From NCBI RefSeq assembly GCF_001510895.1, contig NZ_LPWA01000024.1:100819-164818 (forward strand): a DNA stretch of 64,000 nucleotides, read 5' to 3'. Origin of the DNA: Mesorhizobium loti (GTDB taxonomy: Bacteria > Pseudomonadota > Alphaproteobacteria > Rhizobiales > Rhizobiaceae). A program made the position numbers and the translations under genes. The notes beneath the pieces are model-generated. The model saw nothing but the letters and a program-made list of their open reading frames with translations, had not been told where the DNA came from and ran no database searches. Of this stretch, positions 18,976-28,329 are shown in pieces; the stretch's first letter is position 1; each line of letters starts with the position of its first letter.

Positions 18976-19701
18976 ATGCAATCCGTCCATATGATGAGTG
19001 CCTATGACGAAGAACTGAAATTCCTGTCGAAGCGCATCGCCGCCATGGGCGGGCACGCCGAGCGCATGGTCGAGCAGGCGATCGCGGCCCTGGTCAATGC
19101 CGACCCAGGCCTCGCCCAGAAGGTCATCCAGGACGACCTCGTCCTCGACGAGGGCCAGCGCGAGATCGACGACAAGGCGATCGTCATCATTGCCAAGCGC
19201 CAGCCGATGGCGACGGACCTGCGCGAGATCGTCGGCGCCATCCGCATCTCCGCCGACATCGAGCGCGTCGGCGACCTCGGCAAGAATGTCGCCAAGCGCG
19301 TCGCGGCGGTCATCGACGGCCGCCAGCCGAACAGCCTGTTTCGCGGCCTCGAGGCGCTGGCCAACCTGGCGTTGACGCAGCTCAAGGAAGTGCTCGACGT
19401 CTATGCGTCGCGCTCGGTCGAGAAGATCGGTTTCGTGCGCGACCGCGACGACCAGATCGACGCCATGTACACATCGCTCTTTCGCGAGCTCTTGACCTAC
19501 ATGATGGAAGATCCGCGCAACATCACGCCCTGCACGCATCTGCTCTTCTGCGCCAAGAACATCGAGCGCATCGGCGACCACGCCACCAACATCGCCGAAA
19601 CCATCTATTACATCGTCACCGGCGACCAGATGCCGGCCGATCGGCCGAAGGGCGACAAGACCGACCAGGTGGTGTCCCCGGGGACAGTATCGGCTAAGTG
19701 A
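18976..19701 (+). CDS. phoU: Phosphate transport system regulator PhoU
   Basis: 241 residues, the normal length. Two homologous three-helix bundles with the metal-cluster motifs of PhoU: EIVGAIRISADIERVGDLGKN in the first and LLFCAKNIERIGDHATNIAE in the second (E-R-x-G-D-H/L). It represses PhoR kinase output and tunes Pst transport. Expected in an operon with pstSCAB, but those genes are not here; co-transcription with phoR is likely. Confidence 0.95.
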   Translation: MQSVHMMSAYDEELKFLSKRIAAMGGHAERMVEQAIAALVNADPGLAQKVIQDDLVLDEGQREIDDKAIVIIAKRQPMATDLREIVGAIRISADIERVGDLGKNVAKRVAAVIDGRQPNSLFRGLEALANLALTQLKEVLDVYASRSVEKIGFVRDRDDQIDAMYTSLFRELLTYMMEDPRNITPCTHLLFCAKNIERIGDHATNIAETIYYIVTGDQMPADRPKGDKTDQVVSPGTVSAK

Positions 19702-19789
19702 ACAGCTAGCCTCTCGAAGGGCTTTCTAATTTAGGCTAAACTCCTCCAAATGCAGCGATTTTGTCAATCGCCGTCTCGGGAGGTTTGCG

Positions 19790-20800
19790 ATGGAACAAGT
19801 TCGAAACCTGACCCCGGTCCCGCAGCCGACATCCGGTATCATTGCGTCCAGCGTCTATTCCGCCGGCAAGCGCGTCGCCGACATCTCTGTCGAAGAGGCT
19901 GGCGAATGGGCGGCAAGGCCCGGCCATGTCGTCTGGATCGGCCTGCTCGAGCCTGATCGCAACCTGTTGCTCAGGGTGCAGGCGCAGTTTCACCTGCACG
20001 ATCTGGCGATCGAGGACGCCGAGCATCCGCATCAGCGGCCGAAGATCGAGCAATATGGCGATGCCTTGTTCATCGTCGCCCGCACCGCCCAGCTGATCGA
20101 CGGCCGCGTTACCTTCGGCGAGACGCACCTCTTCGTCGGCACCGGCTACATCGTCAGCGTCCGGCACGGCCCGTCGACCTCCTACGCCGCGGTGCGCCAG
20201 CACTGGGAAAGCTGCCCCTCATCGCTCGCCAAGGGCGAGGATTTCGTCCTCTATGCCATTCTCGATTTCATCGTCGACAACTACATGCCGGTGCTCGAGC
20301 AGATCGAGGACGAGGTCGAGCAGATCGAAGACAAGGTGCTGCTGAAGCCGATGACCGGCGCCGACATCGAACGGCTCTACATGCTGCGCCGCGACCTGCT
20401 CAGGCTGCGCAACGCGGCGCTGCCGCTGGTCGAGGTCTGCCGGCGGCTGACCAGCGCCGAGCTGCCGCAGATCCATGGCGCCATGCACCCGCTGTTCCGC
20501 GACGTGACCGATCACATCCGCACCGTGCAGGAAAAGATCGACAGCCTGCGCGAGGTCTTGGCCTTCGCCTTCGAAGCCAGCCTTCTGGTCGGACAGAGCC
20601 AGGAAACGGCGATTTCCAAGAAGCTCGCCTCATGGGCCGCCATCCTGGCGGTGCCGACAGCCTTCGCCGGCATTTACGGCATGAACTTCGCCGACATGCC
20701 TGAACTGAAGATGGAATACGGTTATCCAACCGTGCTGGTCGCGATCGCGCTGATCTGCGTGTTTCTGTTCTGGCGGTTCAAGAAGAACGGGTGGCTGTGA
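19790..20800 (+). CDS. corA: Magnesium/cobalt transporter CorA family
   Basis: 336 residues. A cytosolic N-terminal domain (HLHDLAIEDAEHPHQRPKIEQYGDALFIVART) is followed by a long helix and two C-terminal membrane segments: the first ends in the GMN signature (AGIYGMNF), the second is VLVAIALICVFLFWRFKKNGWL. It forms a pentameric Mg2+ channel in the inner membrane. The stretch between the membrane helices (ADMPELKMEYG) carries the acidic loop. Neighbour of phoU; no shared role is evident. Confidence 0.9.
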   Translation: MEQVRNLTPVPQPTSGIIASSVYSAGKRVADISVEEAGEWAARPGHVVWIGLLEPDRNLLLRVQAQFHLHDLAIEDAEHPHQRPKIEQYGDALFIVARTAQLIDGRVTFGETHLFVGTGYIVSVRHGPSTSYAAVRQHWESCPSSLAKGEDFVLYAILDFIVDNYMPVLEQIEDEVEQIEDKVLLKPMTGADIERLYMLRRDLLRLRNAALPLVEVCRRLTSAELPQIHGAMHPLFRDVTDHIRTVQEKIDSLREVLAFAFEASLLVGQSQETAISKKLASWAAILAVPTAFAGIYGMNFADMPELKMEYGYPTVLVAIALICVFLFWRFKKNGWL

Positions 20801-20872
20801 AAAAGCGAATAGCGAATAGGGAGTAGCCAATAGGCAAAAGAAGCTTGCGCCCCGACGCGGGTATCGACTGTT

Positions 20873-20953
20873 CTATTCGCTATTCGCTATTCGCTATTCG
20901 CTATTCGCTATTCGCTATTCGCTATTCGCTATTCGCTATTCGCTATTCGCTAT
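20873..20953. repeat. Tandem heptanucleotide array (CTATTCG)n
   Basis: Eleven exact copies of CTATTCG (20873-20949) and a partial CTAT, ending at the gcrA stop codon. The opposite strand of the unit appears upstream at about 20803-20828 (CGAATAG twice, then decayed copies), so the two parts can pair into a long hairpin between the converging corA and gcrA genes. No protein-coding sense is seen. Confidence 0.9.
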
Positions 20954-21471
20954 CAGCGGGCCCTGCGCCGCTCCGCCGCCGGCTGGAACGCGACGCGGGC
21001 GTGATATTTGCAGTATGGCCCGGTTTCGGCGGCGTCGTTGCCGCAGAAGCTGAAATCTTCCGACAGCGGATCGCCGTTCGGCCACTTGCAGGTGCGCTCG
21101 GTCAGCTCGACGAGCTGCAGGTTGCGCGAGATCGGCACGACGACATTCTCGACCGGGCGGATATAGTGGCGCGCCACCGGCTCTGCGTCGAACTGCACCT
21201 GCAGCGCGGTCGCGCCGATGGAGGCCGTCACATGACGTGTCGCACTTGCCGCGCGAGCCACTGATTTCTGCATCGAGGCTCCTTGTGTCGCTTTCTTCTG
21301 CCGCGCCGGTGCTGCGGTCGCGCGGCCGCGGCCCGAGAGCTTCAGGCGATGCACCTTGCCGATGACGGCGTTGCGGCTCACCCCGCCGAGCTGTGCGGCG
21401 ATCTGGCTGGCGCTGAGACCCTCCGACCACAATTTCCTGAGAAGTTCGACCCGCTCGTCAGTCCAGTTCAT
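20953..21471 (-). CDS. gcrA: GcrA cell-cycle regulator
   Basis: 172 residues. The N-terminal DNA-binding helix-turn-helix is nearly invariant in the family: MNWTDERVELLRKLW, LSASQIAAQLGG, SRNAVIGKVHRLKL. A variable basic linker (residues 50-95) and the C-terminal sigma70-interacting domain with CKWPNGDP and FCG...PYCKYHARVAFQP follow. GcrA works with CcrM methylation at GANTC sites to control cell-cycle promoters in alphaproteobacteria. AGGAG precedes the ATG. Its stop codon abuts the heptamer array. Confidence 0.95.
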   Translation of the reverse strand: MNWTDERVELLRKLWSEGLSASQIAAQLGGVSRNAVIGKVHRLKLSGRGRATAAPARQKKATQGASMQKSVARAASATRHVTASIGATALQVQFDAEPVARHYIRPVENVVVPISRNLQLVELTERTCKWPNGDPLSEDFSFCGNDAAETGPYCKYHARVAFQPAAERRRAR

Positions 21472-21827
21472 GAGACCGCGCTCCTGCTAAGGCGTACGGC
21501 AGTCAGAATCCTTTCCCGCCCCGGCTCCCGCCGGGCAAACAACACCACATGTACCGGGTGATTAGATCCGCCGCACGAAATCTAGTTATTTCTCAACTAC
21601 AATTACCTTAAGCGCTGACTCGGTGACAAGAGTCCCCAAGGCAACACGATTCGGTTTTTTCGGTTTTCCCCAACTTGCCTGACCGCTTATGAGCCGGCGT
21701 GCCGTCGGAGGCTTGCCGCGCGCTTCTGCGCGACGTTTTCGTTGACTTCATGGCCGAAAAACATGATAAGCCGCAAAGGCCGCCGCATTGGCGGCTTTTT
21801 TGATTTCCGGTTCCGGAGACGCATATA
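21472..21827. other. Intergenic region between divergent gcrA and argD
   Basis: It holds the promoters of gcrA (leftward) and argD (rightward). The stretch 21580-21665 is A/T-rich with T runs. A terminator-like hairpin at 21779-21801 lies just before argD. No protein-coding frame is convincing. Confidence 0.5.
21779..21801 (+). terminator. Terminator-like hairpin in the argD leader
   Basis: GCCGCC (21779-21784), loop GCATT, GGCGGC (21790-21795), then six T. It lies 27 bases before the argD ATG on the same strand, where a terminator makes sense only as an attenuator or as the end of a small RNA. Confidence 0.6.
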
Positions 21828-23027
21828 ATGAGCGGTTCGGCGCTTTACGAGACCTTTGCTCGCGCACCCCTGGCTTTCGATCACGGGGAGGGGACCTGGC
21901 TGGTCACCGACAAGGGTGAGCGATATCTCGATTTCGCCGGCGGCATCGCCGTGAACTCACTGGGCCACAGCCATCCGCATCTGGTGGCGGCGCTCACCGG
22001 GCAGGCCGCAAAGCTGTGGCACGTCTCCAACCTCTACGAGATTCCCGAGCAGCGCCGGCTGGGCGAGCGGCTGGTCGAGGCGACTTTTGCCGACAAGGTG
22101 TTCTTCACCAATTCCGGCGCCGAGGCGCTCGAATGCGCCATCAAGACGGCGCGGCGCTACCAGTTCGTCAAAGGCAACCCCGAGCGCTTCCGCATCATCA
22201 CCTTCGAGGGCGCGTTCCACGGCCGCACGCTGGCCACGATCGCCGCCGGCGGCCAGTATAAATATCTCGAAGGCTTCGGGCCCAAGGTCGAGGGCTTCGA
22301 CCAGGTCGCGTTCGACGACATCGACGCCGCCGAAAAGGCGATCACGCCGGAGACCGCGGCGATCCTGATCGAGCCGGTGCAGGGCGAAGGCGGCATCCGC
22401 CCGGTGCCGACGCAGTCGCTGAAGCGACTGCGTCAGCTCTGCGACAAGCATGGCCTGCTTCTGATCTTCGACGAGGTCCAGTGCGGCATCGGCCGCACCG
22501 GCAAGCTCTTCGCGCATGAATGGGCCGGCGTGACGCCTGACCTGATGGCGATCGCCAAGGGCATCGGCGGCGGCTTCCCGATGGGTGCCTGCCTTGCAAC
22601 CGACGACGCCGCGACCGGCATGACGGCGGGCGTGCACGGCACCACCTTCGGCGGCAATCCGCTGGCGATGGCGGTGGGCAATGCCGTGCTCGATGTCGTG
22701 CTGGCCGACGGCTTCCTCGAGGATGTGCAGCGCAAGGCGCTTCTCTTGAAGCAGGGCCTTGCGGCGGTCGCCGATGAATTCCCCGAGATCATCGAAGGCA
22801 TCCGGGGAACCGGCCTGATGCTTGGCCTGAAATGCGTCATGCCCAACAACAAGGTGAACATGGCGCTGCGCGACCAGCACCTGCTGGCGGTGCCGGCCGG
22901 CGACAATGTCATTCGTCTTTTGCCGCCGCTCACCGTCACCGACGAGGAGATCGGCGAGGCGCTGAAGCGCATCCGCTCTGGCGCCAAGGGCCTGACCGAC
23001 GCGATTGCGGCCGAAGCCGCGAAATAA
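21828..23027 (+). CDS. argD: Acetylornithine aminotransferase
   Basis: 399 residues. Class III PLP aminotransferase: [33 protein letters not shown], then [20 protein letters not shown] (PLP ring Asp) and [17 protein letters not shown] with the Schiff-base Lys. It converts N-acetylglutamate semialdehyde to N-acetylornithine in arginine synthesis. argF follows after 16 bp, the usual argD-argF operon of Rhizobiales. Confidence 0.95.
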   Translation: MSGSALYETFARAPLAFDHGEGTWLVTDKGERYLDFAGGIAVNSLGHSHPHLVAALTGQAAKLWHVSNLYEIPEQRRLGERLVEATFADKVFFTNSGAEALECAIKTARRYQFVKGNPERFRIITFEGAFHGRTLATIAAGGQYKYLEGFGPKVEGFDQVAFDDIDAAEKAITPETAAILIEPVQGEGGIRPVPTQSLKRLRQLCDKHGLLLIFDEVQCGIGRTGKLFAHEWAGVTPDLMAIAKGIGGGFPMGACLATDDAATGMTAGVHGTTFGGNPLAMAVGNAVLDVVLADGFLEDVQRKALLLKQGLAAVADEFPEIIEGIRGTGLMLGLKCVMPNNKVNMALRDQHLLAVPAGDNVIRLLPPLTVTDEEIGEALKRIRSGAKGLTDAIAAEAAK

Positions 23028-23043
23028 CTCTGGAATCTTGCCG

Positions 23044-23955
23044 ATGAGCGTTCGCCACTTCACCGATCTGTCAGCCGTTTCCGCAGGCGACCTGCGCATC
23101 ATGCTGGACGATGCGGTGGCGCGAAAGACCAGGCTCAAGGCCGGCGAGCGTTCTAAGCCGCTCGAAGGCAAGGTGCTGGCGATGATCTTCGACAAGCCAT
23201 CGACGCGCACGCGCGTGTCCTTCGATGTCGGCATGCGCCAGCTCGGCGGCGAGACCATCATGCTGACCGGCACCGAGATGCAGCTCGGCCGTTCCGAAAC
23301 CATCGCCGACACCGCCAAGGTTTTGTCGCGCTATGTCGACGCCATCATGATCCGCACCACCTCGCATGACCGGCTGCTGGAGCTTACCCAGAACGCGACC
23401 GTTCCGGTCATCAACGGGCTGACCGACGATACCCATCCCTGCCAGCTCATGGCCGACATCATGACCTACGAAGAGCATCGCGGTCCGGTGGCAGGCAAGA
23501 CCTTCGCCTGGACCGGCGACGGCAACAATGTGCTGCACTCGCTGCTCGAAGCCTCGGCGCGGTTCCGCTTCAATCTCAATGTCGCGGTGCCGGAGGGCAG
23601 CGAGCCGGTTGAGAAATATGTCGACTGGTCGAAGGCCAATGGCGGCAAGGTCAGGTTCGCCCGCTCGGCCGAGGAGGCGGTCGACCAGGCCGATTGCGTC
23701 GTCACCGACAGCTGGGTGTCGATGGGCCAGGAGCATCGCGCTCGCGGCCACAACGTCTTCCTGCCCTACCAGGTCAATGCAGCGCTTATGGCCAAAGCGA
23801 AGTCCGACGCGCTCTTCATGCACTGCCTGCCGGCGCATCGCGGCGAGGAGGTCACCGACGAAGTGATCGACGGACCGCATTCGGTGGTGTTCGACGAGGC
23901 CGAAAACCGGCTGCACGCCCAGAAGGCGGTGCTGGCCTGGTGCCTGGGCGCTTGA
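23044..23955 (+). CDS. argF: Ornithine carbamoyltransferase
   Basis: 303 residues from ATG 23044 ([13 protein letters not shown]), the length expected for the family. Carbamoyl-phosphate site [16 protein letters not shown] (S-T-R-T-R) and HPCQLMADI; ornithine site [17 protein letters not shown] (HCLP). It makes citrulline from ornithine and carbamoyl phosphate. Second gene of argDF, followed after ~110 bp by hslO on the same strand. Confidence 0.96.
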   Translation: MSVRHFTDLSAVSAGDLRIMLDDAVARKTRLKAGERSKPLEGKVLAMIFDKPSTRTRVSFDVGMRQLGGETIMLTGTEMQLGRSETIADTAKVLSRYVDAIMIRTTSHDRLLELTQNATVPVINGLTDDTHPCQLMADIMTYEEHRGPVAGKTFAWTGDGNNVLHSLLEASARFRFNLNVAVPEGSEPVEKYVDWSKANGGKVRFARSAEEAVDQADCVVTDSWVSMGQEHRARGHNVFLPYQVNAALMAKAKSDALFMHCLPAHRGEEVTDEVIDGPHSVVFDEAENRLHAQKAVLAWCLGA

Positions 23956-24063
23956 GAAGGGCCGACTTGATCCGGGCCAGCTTGATCCGCGGATGCGTGA
24001 TGCCTATTTGCGGGCCATCACGCAAATCGAACGCGCTTTGCCCCATGCCGCCTGGAAAGCGGG

Positions 24064-25095
24064 ATGGACGCGCCCCGGAGCTTTGTCATGCTGGAAACCC
24101 GCCCATTGGCTGAACATCAACCCAAACTCGGTGAATTCGGCTTCGCCGGCGACGACCATGTCGTGCCGTACGAAGTGGCGCCGCTCGACGTGCGCGGCCG
24201 CACCGTGCAGCTCGGGCCGATGCTCGACGCCATCCTCAGCCGCCACGACTATCCCGAACCGGTCGCGCGCCTGCTGGCGGAAGCCTGCGTGCTGACCGTG
24301 CTGCTCGGCACGTCGCTTAAGTTCGAGGGCAAGTTCATCCTGCAGACGCGCACGGATGGGCCGGTCGACATGCTGGTGGCGGATTTCACCACGCCGCATG
24401 CGCTGCGCGCCTATGCGCGCTTCGACGCCGACCGGCTGCAGGCGCTGGTTGCCGCCGGCGAGACCTCGCAGCAAAAACTGCTCGGCACCGGCGTGCTGGC
24501 GCTGACCATCGACCAGGGCGCGCACACGCAGCGTTATCAGGGTATCGTGCAGCTCGACGGCACGTCGCTGGAAGAAGCCGCGCGCATCTATTTCCGCCAG
24601 TCCGAGCAGATCCCGACCGATCTCAAGATGTCGGTCGCAAAGCTGGTGACGCCGGGCAACGGCGGCGCCCGCGAGCAATGGCGCGCCGGCGGCATCCTAG
24701 CGCAGTTCCTGCCGCAGGCGCCGGAGCGCATGCGCGTGCCCGACATTTCGGGCGGCGACGGCGATCCGCGCGAGGTGGCGCACCAGCCTGCCGACAATTC
24801 CTGGCAGGAGCTCCTGGCGCTGCTCGGCACCATCGAGCCGACCGAGCTCATCGATCCGACGGTGGGCGCCGAGCGGCTGCTCTACCGGCTGTTCCACGAA
24901 CATGGCGTACGCGTCTTCCGTGGTGTGCCCGTCTCCGACCAATGTTCCTGCTCGCGCGAGAAGATCCGCGGCATCCTCGAAGGCTTTTCGGCCGACGAGA
25001 TCAAGGACAGCACCGAGGACGGCGGCATTCACGTCGCCTGCGAATTCTGCTCGACGCAGTACGACTTCGACCCGGCGGAATTCGCGGCACAGTGA
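24064..25095 (+). CDS. hslO: Redox-regulated chaperone Hsp33
   Basis: 343 residues from ATG 24064 (a second ATG at 24088 is possible). The C-terminal zinc switch is complete: QCSCSREKI and CEFCSTQYDF (CxC then CxxC, about residues 288-330). Oxidation of these Cys releases zinc and turns the protein into an ATP-independent holdase. N-terminal substrate domain includes LGTSLKFEGKFILQTRTDGPV. Often downstream of argF in Rhizobiales. Confidence 0.95.
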   Translation: MDAPRSFVMLETRPLAEHQPKLGEFGFAGDDHVVPYEVAPLDVRGRTVQLGPMLDAILSRHDYPEPVARLLAEACVLTVLLGTSLKFEGKFILQTRTDGPVDMLVADFTTPHALRAYARFDADRLQALVAAGETSQQKLLGTGVLALTIDQGAHTQRYQGIVQLDGTSLEEAARIYFRQSEQIPTDLKMSVAKLVTPGNGGAREQWRAGGILAQFLPQAPERMRVPDISGGDGDPREVAHQPADNSWQELLALLGTIEPTELIDPTVGAERLLYRLFHEHGVRVFRGVPVSDQCSCSREKIRGILEGFSADEIKDSTEDGGIHVACEFCSTQYDFDPAEFAAQ

Positions 25096-25104
25096 GGCTT
25101 CTTC

Positions 25105-25155
25105 CTTCTCCCCGTCACTATACGGGGAGAAGGTGCCGGCAGGCGGATGAGGGGC
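25105..25155 (+). repeat. Palindromic repeat family B, copy 1
   Basis: A hairpin CTTCTCCCCGT / CACTAT / ACGGGGAGAAG (25105-25132) followed by the arm GTGCCGGCAGGCGGATGAGG. It is paired in inverse orientation with 25234-25285, hairpins outermost. Related copies lie at 58553-58606 and 58675-58733. Confidence 0.85.
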
Positions 25156-25233
25156 AGCGCGACCATCAGCGAAGATAGCGCCTTCACTGCAATACCGTCG
25201 TAGATATCAAAGATAATCCCGTAGGTCTGGCGC

Positions 25234-25285
25234 CGCCCCTCATTGCCCTACCGGGCATTTCTCCCCGTATAGTGACGGGGAGAAA
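25234..25285 (-). repeat. Palindromic repeat family B, copy 2
   Basis: Arm beginning GCCCCTCATTGCCC, then hairpin TTTCTCCCCGT / ATAGTG / ACGGGGAGAAA ending at 25285. It is the inverted partner of 25105-25155, with about 80 bp of unique DNA between them, a REPIN-like doublet between hslO and apaG. Confidence 0.85.
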
Positions 25286-25321
25286 GATGCTGTCGTGCAG
25301 GGTTTCGCCAATCGCCGGCAG

Positions 25322-25714
25322 TTAATTCACCGTCCGCTTTGTCCCCGGCATGTCGAGCGAGAAGGCGGGGATGGCGACGTCGAACGTCTCGCCGCGCCCG
25401 TTGCGCATCGTGTAGTGGCCGACCATGATGCCGGATGGCGTCGAGAGCGGGCATCCCGACGTGTACTGGTAGCTGTCCCCGGGGTTGAGCTCCGGCTGGT
25501 CGCCGACGACGCCCGCGCCGCGCACTTCCTCGACGCGGCCGCGCCCGTCGGTGATGTGCCAGTAGCGCGACATAAGCTGCACGAACTCGTCCGACCGGTT
25601 GTCGATCGTCACTTGGTAGCCCCACACATAGCGGTTCTCGGACGGATCGGAACGATCCTCCAGATAGAACGGCCTGACCTGCACTTCGATGTTGCGCGTG
25701 ACGGCGCGATACAT
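25322..25714 (-). CDS. apaG: ApaG family protein
   Basis: 130 residues, the standard length. The fibronectin-III-like fold shows [48 protein letters not shown] and [20 protein letters not shown], the strongest family signature. ApaG is linked to Co2+/Mg2+ homeostasis and Ap4A metabolism in enterobacteria; its biochemical role is unsettled. Stands alone, divergent from the GT21 gene. Confidence 0.93.
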   Translation of the reverse strand: MYRAVTRNIEVQVRPFYLEDRSDPSENRYVWGYQVTIDNRSDEFVQLMSRYWHITDGRGRVEEVRGAGVVGDQPELNPGDSYQYTSGCPLSTPSGIMVGHYTMRNGRGETFDVAIPAFSLDMPGTKRTVN

Positions 25715-25936
25715 GGGCCACTCCGGTTGTTGCGGCAGGGAACTTTTGCCGCGCTTCGCGATTGTTACGCCATGCGTGGCCCGTCCTGCCGTCCCTCAAA
25801 GCGCACCTGCAGAAAAACAATGTCATTTAAGTGACACATGACAATGTTGGTGTGCGCCAACCGTGCCGGGCGACTCGGGCCGCTCTGTCGACTGATGAAA
25901 CGGCCGCAGGCGGCCTTCGGGAGTGACCGGATCTCG

Positions 25937-27082
25937 ATGGAACTGACTCTCGCAGCCGCCTTTGCCTCGTCAGCCCTTCTTCTTTCCAATTTCGCCAGCA
26001 TCCTGCTTGCATCGTCGCGGCTGAAGCCGAGGCGCCTCATTCCTCCGCCCGCGGAGAAGCAGCCGCCGGTCTCCATCATCGTGCCGTCGCGCGGCGTCGA
26101 GCCGTTCGCCGAGGAGACGCTCAAGCGCGCCTTTTCGCTCGACTGGCCGCGCTATGAGCTGATCTTCTGCGTTGCCGGCGCCGAAGACCCCGTGATCAAG
26201 CTGATCAATGCCGCGATCGCGCTCTTCCCCAAGGTTCCGGCGCGTCTGCTCGTCGGCGATGACAGGATCAGCGCCAATCCCAAGCTCAACAACTGCGTCA
26301 AGGGCTGGCAGGCGGCCCGGAATGATTGGGTGATCCTCGCCGATTCCAACGTGCTGATGCCCAAGGACTACGTCCAGCATCTGATGGCGGCCTGGCGGCC
26401 GGATACAGGCCTCGTCTGCTCGACGCCTATCGGCTCGCGGCCGGATGGGTTTTGGGCCGAAGTCGAATGCGCCTTCCTCAACACGCTGCAGGCGCGCTGG
26501 CAATACGCCGGCGAGGCGATCGGCCTTGGCTTCGCCCAAGGCAAGAGCATGTTGTGGAACAAGCCGATGCTCGATGCCCATGGCGGCATCCAGGCTTTAG
26601 CCGCCGAGATCGCCGAGGATGCGGCCGCCACCAAGGTGGTCAACGGCTTGGGACTCCGCGTCAATCTCGTCGCCTCGCCGTTCGAGCAGCCGCTCGGCCA
26701 GCGCGCGTTCGGCGAAATCTGGTCGCGCCAGGCGCGTTGGGCGCGGCTGCGCCGCGTCACCTTCCCGCTGTTCTTCGCGCCTGAGATCCTGACCGGTGTG
26801 GCGTTGCCGCTGCTGCTCGCGCTTATCGCGGCGGCCAGTGCCGGCGTCAGCCTGCCCACCACGGCGCTTTGCGTGTTGGCGCTAGCCTATGTGCCGGAAT
26901 GCCTGCTCGCCTGGTCCAAAGGCTGGTATCTGTCGCCGCGCAGCGTCACCGCAATGATCGTGCGCGACGCTATGCTTCCCGTCGTCTGGGCGCGCGGCTG
27001 GCTGGGCGGCGCCGTCGAATGGCGCGGCAACGCCATGACCATCCGCACCAGCGCGATAACCGAGCTGGAAGAGATTGCCTGA
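25937..27082 (+). CDS. Glycosyltransferase family 21 (ceramide/diacylglycerol glycosyltransferase type)
   Basis: 381 residues from ATG 25937. N-terminal membrane segment (AAAFASSALLLSNFASILLASS), then a GT-A domain: PPVSIIVPSRG, DDRISANPKLNN (D1 region), ILADSNVLMP (D2), AAEIAEDAAATK (D3) and RQARWARLRR, the (Q/R)xxRW motif. Two to three C-terminal membrane helices follow. Family 21 members of Agrobacterium and Mesorhizobium make glucosyl/galactosyl lipids and some are processive; others glycosylate ceramide. Such glycolipids often replace phospholipids under phosphate shortage. Exact acceptor is not decidable. Confidence 0.85.
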   Translation: MELTLAAAFASSALLLSNFASILLASSRLKPRRLIPPPAEKQPPVSIIVPSRGVEPFAEETLKRAFSLDWPRYELIFCVAGAEDPVIKLINAAIALFPKVPARLLVGDDRISANPKLNNCVKGWQAARNDWVILADSNVLMPKDYVQHLMAAWRPDTGLVCSTPIGSRPDGFWAEVECAFLNTLQARWQYAGEAIGLGFAQGKSMLWNKPMLDAHGGIQALAAEIAEDAAATKVVNGLGLRVNLVASPFEQPLGQRAFGEIWSRQARWARLRRVTFPLFFAPEILTGVALPLLLALIAAASAGVSLPTTALCVLALAYVPECLLAWSKGWYLSPRSVTAMIVRDAMLPVVWARGWLGGAVEWRGNAMTIRTSAITELEEIA

Positions 27083-27120
27083 GCCTCGCTCAGGCGCTCT
27101 CTCGATCAGCCTGCGGGCTG

Positions 27121-28311
27121 CTACTTCGCCGCTTTCAGCGCCTGGTCGATATCGGCCAGCAGATCCTCGGCGTCCTCCAGCCCCACGGACAGACGCAGCG
27201 TGCCGGGGCCGATGCCGAGCTCGGCGCGCGCCTCGTCGCTGAGGTTCTTGTGCGTCGTCGTCGCCGGATGGGTGATCAGGCTCTTGGCGTCGCCGAGATT
27301 GTTGGAGATCAGCACGATGTCGAGCGCGTTCTGGAAGGCGAAGGCCGCCTGCTTGCCGCCCTTGACGTCGAGGCAGATCAGCGTCGAGCCGCCAGACATC
27401 TGCTTCTTGACGATATCGGCCTGCGGATGGTCGGCCCGGCCCGGATAGATGACTCGCGCGATCTCCGGCCGGTCGGCCAGGAAGTCGGCGATCTTGCCGG
27501 CGCTTTCCGTCTGCTGGCGCACGCGTAGCGGCAGCGTCTCCAGGCCCTTGAGCAGCGTCCAGGCGTTGAAGGGCGACAGGCTCGGGCCGGTGTGGCGGAA
27601 ATAGTCGTGCAGATTCTCGTCGATCCACTTCTTGTCCGACAGGATGACGCCGCCGAGGCAGCGCCCCTGTCCGTCGATATGTTTGGTCGCCGAATAGACG
27701 ACGATATGGGCGCCGAGCTGCAGCGGCTTCTGCTGCAGCGGCGTGGCAAAGACATTGTCGACGATCACACGCGCGCCGATCGAATTGGCTAAAGCGGCGA
27801 CAGCGGTGATGTCGACCACTTCCAGCGTCGGGTTGGTCGGGCTTTCCAGGAAGAACAGCTTGGTGTTCGGCCTGACCGCCTTTTCCCAATTGGCGATGTC
27901 GGTGCCGTCGATCAGCGTCGCCTCGATGCCGTAGCGCGGCGCCAGCGTCTCGACCACCCAGCGGCAGGAGCCGAACAGCGCCCGCGCCGCAACGATATGG
28001 TCGCCCGCCTTGACGCTGCAGAGCAGCGCCGCGCTGACCGCAGCCATCCCGGAAGCGGTGGCGCGGGCATCCTCCGCGCCTTCCAGCGCGCACATGCGCT
28101 TCTCGAACATGTCGACCGTCGGGTTGGCGTAGCGCGAATAGATGAAGCCCGGCTCCTCGCCCTTGAAGCGGGCTTCCGCGGCTTGCGCCGTCTCATAGAC
28201 ATAGCCCTGGGTGAGGTACATCGCCTCGGCGGTCTCGCCGAAGCCGGAACGCAGCGTTCCGCCATGCACGAGTGCCGTCTGAGGCTTCCAGTTACGCTTC
28301 TTGGTGCTCAT
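27121..28311 (-). CDS. metZ: O-succinylhomoserine sulfhydrylase
   Basis: 396 residues from the ATG at 28311; the frame is open further upstream but that part is the riboswitch. Cys/Met-metabolism PLP enzyme: YSRYANPTVDMFEKR, VVYSATKHIDGQGR (Schiff-base Lys), STHP-type loop SLITHPATTTHKNLS, and LRLSVGLEDAEDL near the end. It makes homocysteine from O-succinylhomoserine and sulfide. Expression should fall when S-adenosylmethionine is abundant because of the SAM-II riboswitch and terminator in its leader. Confidence 0.95.
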   Translation of the reverse strand: MSTKKRNWKPQTALVHGGTLRSGFGETAEAMYLTQGYVYETAQAAEARFKGEEPGFIYSRYANPTVDMFEKRMCALEGAEDARATASGMAAVSAALLCSVKAGDHIVAARALFGSCRWVVETLAPRYGIEATLIDGTDIANWEKAVRPNTKLFFLESPTNPTLEVVDITAVAALANSIGARVIVDNVFATPLQQKPLQLGAHIVVYSATKHIDGQGRCLGGVILSDKKWIDENLHDYFRHTGPSLSPFNAWTLLKGLETLPLRVRQQTESAGKIADFLADRPEIARVIYPGRADHPQADIVKKQMSGGSTLICLDVKGGKQAAFAFQNALDIVLISNNLGDAKSLITHPATTTHKNLSDEARAELGIGPGTLRLSVGLEDAEDLLADIDQALKAAK

Positions 28312-28329
28312 AGCCCTGCTTCCAGACAC

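Noticed and set aside
20873..20953. CRISPR-like look of the repeated block
   Set aside because: The unit is 7 bp with no spacers; no cas gene is in the window.
20845..21264. Plus-strand frame with an RYSLFAI repeat
   Set aside because: It is the heptamer array translated and then antisense of gcrA.
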